From a virus, in IMG/VR virus record IMGVR_UViG_3300029319_000222, positions 13,934 through 34,191 of that record: a DNA stretch of 20,258 nt, one strand, 5' to 3'. Numbering within the stretch: the stretch's first letter is position 1; each line of letters starts with the position of its first letter. The position numbers were made by a program, and so were the translations under genes. The notes below the pieces were generated by a model. The model saw only the letters and a program-made list of their open reading frames with translations, had not been told where the DNA came from and did no database searches. Of the stretch, positions 1-10,000 are shown piece by piece.

Positions 1-3000
1 AAGAATTTTGCTGATGTTGGTATCACATCAGCAGTAGATAGTGGAGTTGGATTAGCAGGAACTACTAAAGCAATAAGTGTTCTTGATGTTTTTAGTGAGT
101 CTAAAGTTTGGACAATTAATAATTTTGATGTTGCAGTTGATGATGATGTTAGAAAAAACACTTCTGGTGCCGATCAATCTAAATTCCTCAAACTTGGTAA
201 CAGAAAATTAGCAAATTATACAGAATGTAGAACTAATAGAGTTCTTATTCATGATGACATCAGTGGTCAGTTCTCTAGTAAAGGATTCCAAGGAAATTCT
301 ATAGAAATTGAAGAGATTAATATCGCTGACACAAATGTCAAGTATTTGATTCAAGTCGTAAATCCAGACACTCTGGATGTTCAACTTTCAGAGTTGATCG
401 CACAAACAACATCTCTCGATTCCTATCTCTTTGAAAAGAATCTTGCAGTTTCTGCAGGACTGTCTACAAACACTAATCAAAAACTTGGAGAATTTAGTCT
501 TAATATTCAAAATGAAATTAAAACTTTACTCTTTACACCAACAGATCCTTTTAATACTGATTTAGATATCAAGATTCTTAAGAAGAGATATTCAAACTCT
601 TTTGCAGGAATTGGAACTCAAACTGTTGGTTCAATTGATCTAGTCAATTCAAACGTTCTTGGTATTACTAGTGTAGGAACTGCATCTAGTGAAAAAGCAT
701 TATATGAAATTGATTCTTCAAATTTCAATGCTGCTTTTGTAAGTTTTGAGATGATTAACAGATTTGATTTGGGAGACTTTGTAAATATTGAAGCATTTAT
801 TGATTTTGATGGGACAGATACTTATCTTAGTGAATATTACTTTGATTCTAATACACTCTCATATAGTTCTTCAAATGTCGGTATTATAACTGCAATATAT
901 GATGGTGTGGGAATCATTACTGTTAGTGTTAAGAATCCTGGTATTGAGACTTCTACTTATGATGTTCGCTCAAATATTATTGAGTTTACGCAGTCTGGAG
1001 CAGATGATACTTACAGATTCTTAAGAACTGGTCAACCTGCAACATCTGAAAGAAGTGCTCTCCTTGATTGTGTATCCGATACTCATGCGGGTATCACAAC
1101 CATTGCAGAATACAATAAGAGCGTTATATCTTCAGTTTCATCAATCGTTAGAGTTTCTGTTGGTTCAAGTTCTGCATTACATCAGGTAACTGCTTTATGT
1201 GATGGTTCTCAAGTTACTGTTATTCCTGGAGCATTTGTAGCAACTGCTGGTGCTGCTGGATTAGGTACATTTGGTGGTAAGATTAGAGGTAATGATTTCT
1301 TTGTTAATTTCTACCCAGATGATAGTTCTGCAAATTACACAACCCAATCATTCAACGAAGTATTCTATACCTTAAGTGATTTTGATAACGTACCAAATAC
1401 TCTAACATACAATTCACTTCAGCAGGATATGTTCCTTTCTTCCTTTGATGCTTTCAATGGAAGTAGAGCAAGTAAGACTGCATTTAATTTGAGACACGAA
1501 GGTGTTCCTATCTATGAAAAGGTCTTCAATCCTGCAGATACAAATGTTCTTGATCCAGTAACAGGAACATTTACAATTAATAATCACTTCTTCAATACTG
1601 CAGAAGAACTGATTTATACTCCAGGAACAACATTCGTTGGTGTTGGAAAGTCTGAGGTTGGTATTGGAGAAACTTCAAACTATCTTGGTGTTGTTGTAGA
1701 TCAACTTCCAGAAAGGGTTTATCCGATTGTTACTAATTCGAACACTTTCCGATTGGCAACAACTAAAGAATTTGCAGAGGCTGGAATTGCGGTAACTTTC
1801 ACCAATCTTGGTGAAGGTAATGCACACAAACTTGAATTTACCAAGAAACTATCTAAAACAGTAATTGGTCTTGATGGTATTGTTCAACAACCAATTACAT
1901 TTACTCCAGTTTCACATATTCTTGAAAATAATGGATTCTTTAATGTTGCTGGAGTTGGAACAATTCCAGTAGGACTTTCAACTTTCAATATTAGTGGTAT
2001 TTCCTCTATTCAACCAAGAGATTTACTCAGAATTGATGATGAATATATGAAGGTTGTTGAAGTTGGTCTTAGCACCAACGTTGCAGGTGAACTTCTTGGT
2101 CCAATCAACGGAATCATTCAAGCAGGATCTGCAGCAACATTTAATACTGTATCTGTTGTCAGAGCATCTGTTGGATCTACTGCCGCTCCACATAATGATG
2201 GTGCAACTGTACAGATATACAGGGGTTCATTCAATATTGTAGGTTCTAAAGTACACTTTACTGATCCTCCTACTGGAAGTGCTAGAACAAGAAGGGATGA
2301 GAGTAATCTTCCATTCGTAACTTCAGAATTCTCTGGAAGAACTTTCTTGAGATCTAATTATGATACCAATATGGTATTTGATGATATTTCAAATCAATTC
2401 ACTGGAGTTGGTCAAACTTTCACAATGAAAGTTGGTGGTGCAGATACAACAGGTGTTGATATTGGTAATGGAATTTTATTCTTGAACGGTGTTTTCCAAA
2501 CACCAACTACTATTAATAATCTTGGTAATAATTATCAATTTGAAAACTCAAGTGCTTTAGGTATTTCTAGTGTAGTATTCTCTGGTATTACTTCGGAAAA
2601 CGGTTCTTATATTCAGTCTGAATTTGATATTAATCAAAATCAATTACCAAGAGGTGGACTGATTGTTTCCCTTGGTTCAACACCAGGTCTTGGATATGCA
2701 CCACTTCATGGTGCAAAAGTAAAGGCAGATTTAACAAATGGTACAATTACAGATATTGTTGGTGTCAATACTTATCGTAAACCTGTAGGAATCACAACTG
2801 CAGATTACAATAATATTACTGGTGTTATTGAAATTGAAACTAGTTCAAATCACTATCTTAAGGGTGGAGAAAGAGTTCAATTGGTTGGACTTCACTTCAC
2901 ATGTTCTCAAGCATACACTGGTATAACCACAACAATATTCCCAGATCATGATCGTTCTTTTGATATTGTAAATATTCTTTCTGCTAATAAACTGACAGTT

Positions 3001-5448
3001 CAGGTCGGACCTAGCACAATTATTCACAATTATGTTGGATTTGGTAGTGTATTTAAGCACTTCTCACTTTCCAATGGTTCTGGATATAGAGACCCTGTTT
3101 CTATCGGTGTAACTGATTTAGCATTTGAGCATAAATTTGTACGCTCTGTTTCTGATTCAATCTTCGTTGGTTCTGCTGGAACTGATACATTCACAGCAAC
3201 TGATGCAGAATATACGTCACATACTGGCAAACTCTTGTTAACTATCCCATCTCATGGTTTAACAGTTGGTAATCAAATTGGTATTGATACTGGTGGAATT
3301 ATTTTCACATGTTCTGAAGATAATTTCTTTACCGAACAACCATATCCAAGAGCAACTGATCCAGTTGCTGGTATCACTACAGAAGTTACCTCAGTAACTA
3401 CAAATACCATTACGGTCAATGTTGGACCTGGTGGTGGTGCAGGAACAGGTGCAGAAATTTCTGCAACGGTTGGTATAGGTGGAACACTAATCTTTAGTAT
3501 TGATAATGGTGGTTCTGGATATGTAAATCCAAGGATTCAAATTCCTGAACCAACATATGAAAATATGGAGGTTGTCGGCGTATCAAGACTTGGAGTTGGT
3601 GCAACTACAACAACAGGTGAAAATCTGTTGATGAATGTTACTATTGGTGCTGCAGGAACTAATGTTGGCATTGGTTCAACTCTCTTCGAAGTTGAGTCTT
3701 TCAACATTAGAAGAAATGGATATGCATTCCAGGTTGGAGATGTATTTAAAATAGTTGGTCTTGTTACGGCATCACATCTGAGCGAACCAATTTCAGACTT
3801 TGAACTCGAAGTTACTGAAATTTTCAATGACTCAATGTCATCTTGGTCATTTGGTGAAATGAACTATATTGATAGTATTGAAGCATTCCAAGATGGTTCA
3901 AGAAAGAGATTCCCATTGATTTATCAAGGTGAACTCTTAAGTTTTGAATTAGATCCTAATAATGCACTTTCAAATGAGATTGATTTGAATGCAGTTTTAG
4001 TTATTTTTGTTAATGGTGTTCTTCAAGAACCTGGTTCTTCTTACGTATTTGAAGGAGGAACATCCTTCTTATTCGATCAGGCACCATCAGATTCTGATAA
4101 GGTTGATATTTTCTTCTATCTTGGTCAAGATGGTGTTGATGTCATTATTGTTGATGTTGAAGAAACATTTAAAATTGGTGATGAAGTTCTGGTTAAGAAG
4201 CATCCTAATTTTAATTTAACAAAAGATCAGAATAGAGATAGAACAATTTTTGATATTTTATCTGCAGATACACTTGAAACTGATATCTATCTTGGTCCAG
4301 GTATCAATGAAAATGATTTCAAACCAATCAGTTGGACTAAGCAAAAACTTGATAAGTTTGTCAAGGGAGATTTTGTTTATAAGACAAGAGATTCTATTGA
4401 ACCAAGAATTCTTCCAACAGCAAAGGTAATTGGTGATGTTGATGCAAGCACTGATCAAATTTTTGTTGATAACGCACAATTCTTCAATTATGAAGAAAAT
4501 AACTATGCAATTTCAATTAACTCTTTTAAAGGATTACTTGTAGAAGGAGTAAATCCAGTTTCTGCTGCAATCACAGCAACTGTTGGTGCTTCTGGAACAA
4601 TTAGTGCTCTTACAATTAATAATGTTGGTTCTGGTTATTCTGGTACTACGCTTGATGTTAAATTTACAGCACCTTTAGATATTGGTGTTGGTGTTGGTAC
4701 GACTGCAACTGCTACTGTAAGCATTGTTAATGGTTCTATTGACTCTGCAACTATCACAAATATAGGTTTTGGTTATTCTGTTATCAATCCTCCTCAAGCA
4801 ATTGTTGAAGTTCCCAAAGGAAAACAGGAATTGGTTGAAAATATTGTAAATATTGAAGGATTTACTGGTATTATTACTGGAATTAGTACAACTACAGGTA
4901 CTGGTGATTGTGGAATGGCACTCAATATTGATTATGATCGTATTGATTTTGCCAATAATTCTAGCGCAACTAATAGTTTGGTTGCAGGATATCCAGTCTA
5001 TGTCTATGAAACTTCAGTTGGTCACGGAGTAACTACTGTTGATGGAAATGATAGTTCTACCGTTGGTATTGGAACAACTTTCTTGGATGCTGTTTATATG
5101 GTACAAGCTGTTTCAAATAGTGGAAACAAAGGTAGGATAACTTGTAACATCCATGGAAATACCAATATTGTTGGTATTGCGACAACAGGATTGTATTTAC
5201 CCAACAATCCTGGTGCTACAATTTCCGCAGGTAAATTATCTTGGGGAAGATTATATAATGGAGGTGGTTCAATAACTAGAAATAATCCAATTTCAATAGG
5301 AGTAACTGGTCTCATAATTGATTCTGGATTATCTACATTCCCAACAATTCAAAGAAGAGACTTTGGATTTAAGAGTAGTGGCGCATTAAGGAAATTATCA
5401 AATGGTCCTGATGCAACTGAAAATTCTTCTGGTTTTACTATATTATAA
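1..5448 (+). CDS. Giant virion structural protein (T4 gene 7 position), 5' end outside window
   Basis: The reading frame is open from base 1 to the TAA at 5446-5448, giving 1815 residues with no start in view. A TTG at 346 is only an internal codon, because the 115 codons before it are open and similar in character. The product is rich in Gly, Thr, Ser, Ile and Val, with no signal peptide or membrane segment seen, which fits a beta-rich virion protein. Internal modules include three VNGVxQxP-type segments (near 1861, 2470 and 4000), two FTCS-containing segments (near 2890 and 3300) and several G-x-G-Y repeats (near 3080, 3510, 4625 and 4765). It lies directly upstream of gp8, where T4 has baseplate wedge gene 7, and large structural proteins occupy this place in marine T4-like phages. 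I see no convincing residue match to T4 gp7, so the baseplate role is inferred from position only. It could instead be a separate tail-fibre-like protein. Confidence 0.85.
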   Translation, partial: KNFADVGITSAVDSGVGLAGTTKAISVLDVFSESKVWTINNFDVAVDDDVRKNTSGADQSKFLKLGNRKLANYTECRTNRVLIHDDISGQFSSKGFQGNSIEIEEINIADTNVKYLIQVVNPDTLDVQLSELIAQTTSLDSYLFEKNLAVSAGLSTNTNQKLGEFSLNIQNEIKTLLFTPTDPFNTDLDIKILKKRYSNSFAGIGTQTVGSIDLVNSNVLGITSVGTASSEKALYEIDSSNFNAAFVSFEMINRFDLGDFVNIEAFIDFDGTDTYLSEYYFDSNTLSYSSSNVGIITAIYDGVGIITVSVKNPGIETSTYDVRSNIIEFTQSGADDTYRFLRTGQPATSERSALLDCVSDTHAGITTIAEYNKSVISSVSSIVRVSVGSSSALHQVTALCDGSQVTVIPGAFVATAGAAGLGTFGGKIRGNDFFVNFYPDDSSANYTTQSFNEVFYTLSDFDNVPNTLTYNSLQQDMFLSSFDAFNGSRASKTAFNLRHEGVPIYEKVFNPADTNVLDPVTGTFTINNHFFNTAEELIYTPGTTFVGVGKSEVGIGETSNYLGVVVDQLPERVYPIVTNSNTFRLATTKEFAEAGIAVTFTNLGEGNAHKLEFTKKLSKTVIGLDGIVQQPITFTPVSHILENNGFFNVAGVGTIPVGLSTFNISGISSIQPRDLLRIDDEYMKVVEVGLSTNVAGELLGPINGIIQAGSAATFNTVSVVRASVGSTAAPHNDGATVQIYRGSFNIVGSKVHFTDPPTGSARTRRDESNLPFVTSEFSGRTFLRSNYDTNMVFDDISNQFTGVGQTFTMKVGGADTTGVDIGNGILFLNGVFQTPTTINNLGNNYQFENSSALGISSVVFSGITSENGSYIQSEFDINQNQLPRGGLIVSLGSTPGLGYAPLHGAKVKADLTNGTITDIVGVNTYRKPVGITTADYNNITGVIEIETSSNHYLKGGERVQLVGLHFTCSQAYTGITTTIFPDHDRSFDIVNILSANKLTVQVGPSTIIHNYVGFGSVFKHFSLSNGSGYRDPVSIGVTDLAFEHKFVRSVSDSIFVGSAGTDTFTATDAEYTSHTGKLLLTIPSHGLTVGNQIGIDTGGIIFTCSEDNFFTEQPYPRATDPVAGITTEVTSVTTNTITVNVGPGGGAGTGAEISATVGIGGTLIFSIDNGGSGYVNPRIQIPEPTYENMEVVGVSRLGVGATTTTGENLLMNVTIGAAGTNVGIGSTLFEVESFNIRRNGYAFQVGDVFKIVGLVTASHLSEPISDFELEVTEIFNDSMSSWSFGEMNYIDSIEAFQDGSRKRFPLIYQGELLSFELDPNNALSNEIDLNAVLVIFVNGVLQEPGSSYVFEGGTSFLFDQAPSDSDKVDIFFYLGQDGVDVIIVDVEETFKIGDEVLVKKHPNFNLTKDQNRDRTIFDILSADTLETDIYLGPGINENDFKPISWTKQKLDKFVKGDFVYKTRDSIEPRILPTAKVIGDVDASTDQIFVDNAQFFNYEENNYAISINSFKGLLVEGVNPVSAAITATVGASGTISALTINNVGSGYSGTTLDVKFTAPLDIGVGVGTTATATVSIVNGSIDSATITNIGFGYSVINPPQAIVEVPKGKQELVENIVNIEGFTGIITGISTTTGTGDCGMALNIDYDRIDFANNSSATNSLVAGYPVYVYETSVGHGVTTVDGNDSSTVGIGTTFLDAVYMVQAVSNSGNKGRITCNIHGNTNIVGIATTGLYLPNNPGATISAGKLSWGRLYNGGGSITRNNPISIGVTGLIIDSGLSTFPTIQRRDFGFKSSGALRKLSNGPDATENSSGFTIL

Positions 5449-5454
5449 ACCCCA

Positions 5455-5462
5455 TATAAATA
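5455..5462 (+). promoter_or_regulatory. T4-type late promoter upstream of gp8
   Basis: An exact TATAAATA octamer lies in the 33-base gap between the giant structural gene and gp8. In T4-like phages this octamer is the whole late-promoter recognition element, read by the gp55 late sigma factor with the gp45 sliding clamp and gp33. By T4 spacing, transcription would start near 5468-5470, leaving a leader of about 13 bases before the gp8 ATG. It is one of only two exact copies I found on the + strand, and both are intergenic. Confidence 0.8.
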
Positions 5463-5481
5463 CATAAAAAACATATAAGCA

Positions 5482-7041
5482 ATGTCAGCTATTGTTACCG
5501 ATCAATTTAGAATTCTGAATGCAGGCAATTTTGTCGAATCGGTTGAAAATACGTCCAACTCTTATTACATTACTGTAGGTCTACCAAATCCAACTATTAC
5601 TGGATATGGTAGAACTTCTGATTGGAATACTTCACCACCAGCACCATTAGATAATCAAACCAATAATACACACGCTGGTGATGTTGTATTGTTTGGTAAA
5701 AAAATATCTTCTGCAAATGTTAAACGTATTGTTAGAAGAGTTGATTGGGTTGCTGGAAGTAGATATGAGATGTATAGGGATGATTACAGTATCGAATCTC
5801 CCTCACCACTAACTAATGCCGCAAGATTATATGACGCAAATTATTATGTAATTAATTCAGATTTTAGAGTCTATATTTGTATAGAGAATGGTTCTAGTGG
5901 TACCAATCCAAAAGGAAATGTATCGCAAGATGAACCAACATTTACAGATTTAGAACCAACTAGAGCTGGCACCAGTGGTGACGGATATATTTGGAAATAC
6001 TTATTCACAGTTTCTCCAAGTGATATTGTTAAATTTGATTCTACAGAGTATATTACTTTACCGAGTGATTGGACAACAACGTCCGATACTCAAGTGCAAG
6101 CAGTAAGAGACTCTGCAAATTCAAATACTAATCTCAATCAAATTAAAACAGTTTATATTGACAAAGCTGGCGGTAATTATGCCAGTGGATTAAGTCAAGA
6201 GATGAATATTATTGGTGATGGAACTGGTGCAAAAGTCAGAGTTGATGTTGAGAGTGGTAAAATTACAAAAACTGTAGTTACTGCAGGTGGAAAAGATTAT
6301 TCTTATGCTCTTGTAGACCTTGGTTCTATTAACTCTAATACAACTGGCACCAGCGCAAAACTTATACCAATAATTCCTCCATCTAAAGGTCATGGTGATG
6401 ATGTTTATTTGGAGTTAGGTTCTGACAAAGTTTTAATCTATGCTAGATTTGATGATTCAACTAAAGATTTCCCAGTTGATACCAGTTTTGCACAAGTTTC
6501 AATTGTAAAAAATCCAACAGCAGTTGGAACAAATAATATTTTTACAGGTGCAACTTTTAGTGGATTGAATTCTATAAAATTTTCATCAATTACTGGAACT
6601 CCTATAATTGGAGAAAAAATTGAACAGAGTCTTACTAATAATGTAGGAAAAGCATATGGATATGTTTCTTCTTATGATTCTGAAACAAAGGTTCTTAAAT
6701 ATATACAAGACCGTTCATTATATTTCAATCAAACTACTCTAGATCATCAAGATTATGTGGGTATTTCTACTAATGGTAGAAATTACGCTTTTGAATCAAG
6801 TGCTAATTTGATTACTGGACAATCATCTTCATTTAGTGGTTCCGTAGATCTCAATTTTTCGGGCATAACCACAAATCCAACAGGAAGTAAACTTATTAAT
6901 CTTGGTGTTAACTTCACAAGTGGCATGTCCGTTCCTGAAATAAATAAAGGGTCAGGACAAATAATTTATCTTGATAATAGACCTAGTATTGCTAGGAACT
7001 TGAGACAAAAAGAAGACATTAAAATTATACTGGAATTCTAA
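5482..7041 (+). CDS. gp8: gp8 baseplate wedge subunit
   Basis: This is the T4 gp8 homologue, a component of the baseplate wedge that assembles with gp7, gp10, gp6 and gp53. Blocks shared with T4 gp8, as I recall its sequence, are: AIVTDQFR (residues 3-10), RRVDW (85-89), GDGYIWKYLF (166-175) with an EYI.LP segment just after (189-194), a Q-[VI]-SI-[VI].NP block near 338-345, and the C-terminal YLDNRP plus I..F ending (495-519). The protein is 519 residues against about 334 in T4. The extra length falls between residue 220 and the C-terminal block and contains a glycine-rich repeat (230-275) and a GEKI-type module (about 375-405). The ATG follows the late promoter closely but has no clear Shine-Dalgarno sequence. 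The next gene starts 3 bases after its stop. Confidence 0.93.
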   Translation: MSAIVTDQFRILNAGNFVESVENTSNSYYITVGLPNPTITGYGRTSDWNTSPPAPLDNQTNNTHAGDVVLFGKKISSANVKRIVRRVDWVAGSRYEMYRDDYSIESPSPLTNAARLYDANYYVINSDFRVYICIENGSSGTNPKGNVSQDEPTFTDLEPTRAGTSGDGYIWKYLFTVSPSDIVKFDSTEYITLPSDWTTTSDTQVQAVRDSANSNTNLNQIKTVYIDKAGGNYASGLSQEMNIIGDGTGAKVRVDVESGKITKTVVTAGGKDYSYALVDLGSINSNTTGTSAKLIPIIPPSKGHGDDVYLELGSDKVLIYARFDDSTKDFPVDTSFAQVSIVKNPTAVGTNNIFTGATFSGLNSIKFSSITGTPIIGEKIEQSLTNNVGKAYGYVSSYDSETKVLKYIQDRSLYFNQTTLDHQDYVGISTNGRNYAFESSANLITGQSSSFSGSVDLNFSGITTNPTGSKLINLGVNFTSGMSVPEINKGSGQIIYLDNRPSIARNLRQKEDIKIILEF

Positions 7042-7044
7042 AAA

Positions 7045-10000
7045 ATGCCACAGAAGACTAACTTAAACGTAAATCCTTACTATGATGATTTTGATAAGGA
7101 TAATAATTTTTATAAGGTTCTTTTCAAACCTGGATTTCCCGTTCAGGCAAGAGAACTAACAGGTCTTCAATCTATTCTTCAGAATCAGATAGAGTCCTTC
7201 GGAACACATATGTTCAAAGAAGGTTCTATGGTGATTCCTGGTGGAATCACATGTGATAATGAATTTACTACTATCAAGGTAAATGAGACTCATTTGGGTC
7301 TAGATATTAGCATTTATCTAGATGCTCTTATCAATGCCAATGATGGTAAAGGTACAGAGGTAAGAGGTCAAGATACTGATATAACTGCAACAATTAAGGG
7401 ATATGTTCTCCCACCAAACGAAGATGCGGAAGAGATTACGCTTTTTGTAAAATATAACACATCAGCAGAAGATGGTGAGACTGAATTCTTTGCCAACTCT
7501 GAAGTATTACTTATTGAAGAGAACGTAACTTATGGTAATACTACTTTAAATGCGGGAGATACTATTCTTTCTTTGGTGGCAAATGATGCCTCAAATATTG
7601 GATATTCCGTAGGAGTTGCTGCTGGCGTTTATTTTATAAGAGGATATTTTGTTGATGTTCCAGACACACAGATAGTTCTTGATTTGTATGATAATCAACC
7701 ATCATATAGAGTTGGTTTTGAAGTTTTAGAGCAGGTAGTTAATTCTGATCAAGATATATCACTGAATGATAACGCTAAAGGATTTACTAATTTTGCTGCA
7801 CCTGGTGCAGATAGATTTAAACTTAGCACTAGACTAACCAAAAAAGGATTACAAGATTTCAACGATACCAACTTTATTGAACTTGTAAAAATTGATAATG
7901 GTGAGATTAAAAAGTTAGAAGCAAAGACTGAATATAATTTTATTAAAGATTACTTTGCCAAGAGAACCTTTGAAGAATCTGGAAACTATGCTGTTGATAA
8001 TTTTACCGTAGATGTTTTAGATTCTTTGAATAATGAGACTGGTGGTGCTGGTCTTTTTGCAGAAAATCAGCTCACTGATGAAGGAAATAGTCCTAGTGAC
8101 GACTTGATGTGTATCAAGGTTTCTGCAGGAACTGCATATGTTAAAGGATATGATGTAGATTTGGTTGGATCAACTATTATTGATGTCCCAAAACCAAGAA
8201 CCACTAAATCTATTGCAGAAACTAGAGTTCCCTTCCAAATGGGAAGTCTTCTTAAAGTTCATAACGTTACTGGTGTTCCATATATTTCTATTGGAACACA
8301 AGCAGGACAAAATACATCCGATAATGTAATTGAATTATTTGATAGGATAAGAAATACTGCTACAAATAACGCAGGAACTGGTAGAAAGATTGGTGAAGCC
8401 AGAATTTATTGGTATGGTGTAAGTGACGCAGCGTATGAAGGTGCTACAACCAACTGGGATTTGTATCTTTTTGATGTTCAGACATATACTGATGTTTATG
8501 TATCAAGTAATATAAGCAACAATAATGTAATTCCTCTTGGTTCATATGTAAGAGGTCTTTCTAGTGGTGCTACGGGATATATTGATAGTAAGAGAAGTCC
8601 TTTATGTATGAGTTTGACACAAACTTCTGGTGTTTTCCAGAGAGGTGAACAAGTTATTGTTAATGAAATTGAAGAGTATACCTTTGGTGTAACTGCTGTT
8701 GAAGAATTTACTGTAGAAGATATTAAATCTGTTTATCAAGATTCAACAGGTCTTGATTCAAATATTCAAAGAGACTTTATTGCAGATACAATTCTGTATG
8801 AAAAAGGTTTACCTGACTTTAGTAAGAATGATAAGTTAATTGTAAGTGGTAGCAATACTGGTCGAGTTCCTGGAAGATTCTTTGCGGGTGTAACTGGAAT
8901 TAAAACGGGTGCAATCTTAAAATATCAAAATGCATCTGGATCTGATCCAAACTTTAACGTTATTACTGGAATTAATGCTACTGGAAATGAATTGGATTTA
9001 GCGCAAGGAGCTAATAATTCTATTACAGGAATTTTTAACAATAATGTAACTAACGGTGAATCAAACTTCTCATTGATGGTTCCAAAGATTCTGAATTCAC
9101 AGCAATCTGGTCTTTATGCAGAACTTCCAAGATTTACTGTATCTTCTGTAGATTTATCTGATGCAGAGTTATCTATAACAAGACAAATTACTGGACAGTC
9201 TACTGACAGTAATGGTCAAATGACACTTAGCGTTGCAGATTTCTTAGGAGGTTCTGTTGGTATTAATAGTGTATTCTTCCAATCATTTGATGCTGAAAGA
9301 TATTCTATTCACTATTCAAATGGTACTACAGAATCTTTGACTTCTGACCAGTTTACATATGGTGCAACTCAAATCACATTTAAAGGTCTGACTGCCAGCC
9401 AAAGTAATGTTACTGTTATTGGAACTTTACTAAAAACTGATGTTACTCACAAAACAAATGATTACGTAAAGAGTAATATTGTTTCTATTACCAGAACAAC
9501 TGGAAAATCCCCAGCTACTGCAGGTTTAACTACAAGTAAGTTTTATGGATTGAGAATTGAAGATGAGGAGATTTCACTGAATACTGCAGATGTTGTTAAT
9601 GTTGTTGCAGTGTATGAATCAACTAATGATGCCGCACCAGTTTTAGATTCTTTAACTTTTGCAACTGGTCTTGCTTTAGATCAAAGTGTAATTATTGGTG
9701 AAAAAATTGTAGGTCAAGATAGTAGAGCAATTGGTCAAGTTGTAAATGTTACTGCAACCACCGTTGAATATGTTCCTCTCAATGATAATGATTTTGCAGT
9801 TGGTGAAGAAGTTCTATTTAAGAGTTCATCATTAAATTTACTGATTCAAGAAACCACGCCTGGTAGTTACGTTGATAGAACTGATAACTATTTTCTTGAT
9901 AAAGCAAATACAAACCAAATTGTAGATTATTCACGTATTAGAAGAAGAGATGGATTTGCAATTCCAACAAAACAATTGCAAATTATCTACAATCAATATA

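Noticed and set aside
5449-5481. Transcription terminator between the giant gene and gp8
   Set aside because: The gap is AT-rich with no GC-rich inverted repeat. It is explained by the late promoter.
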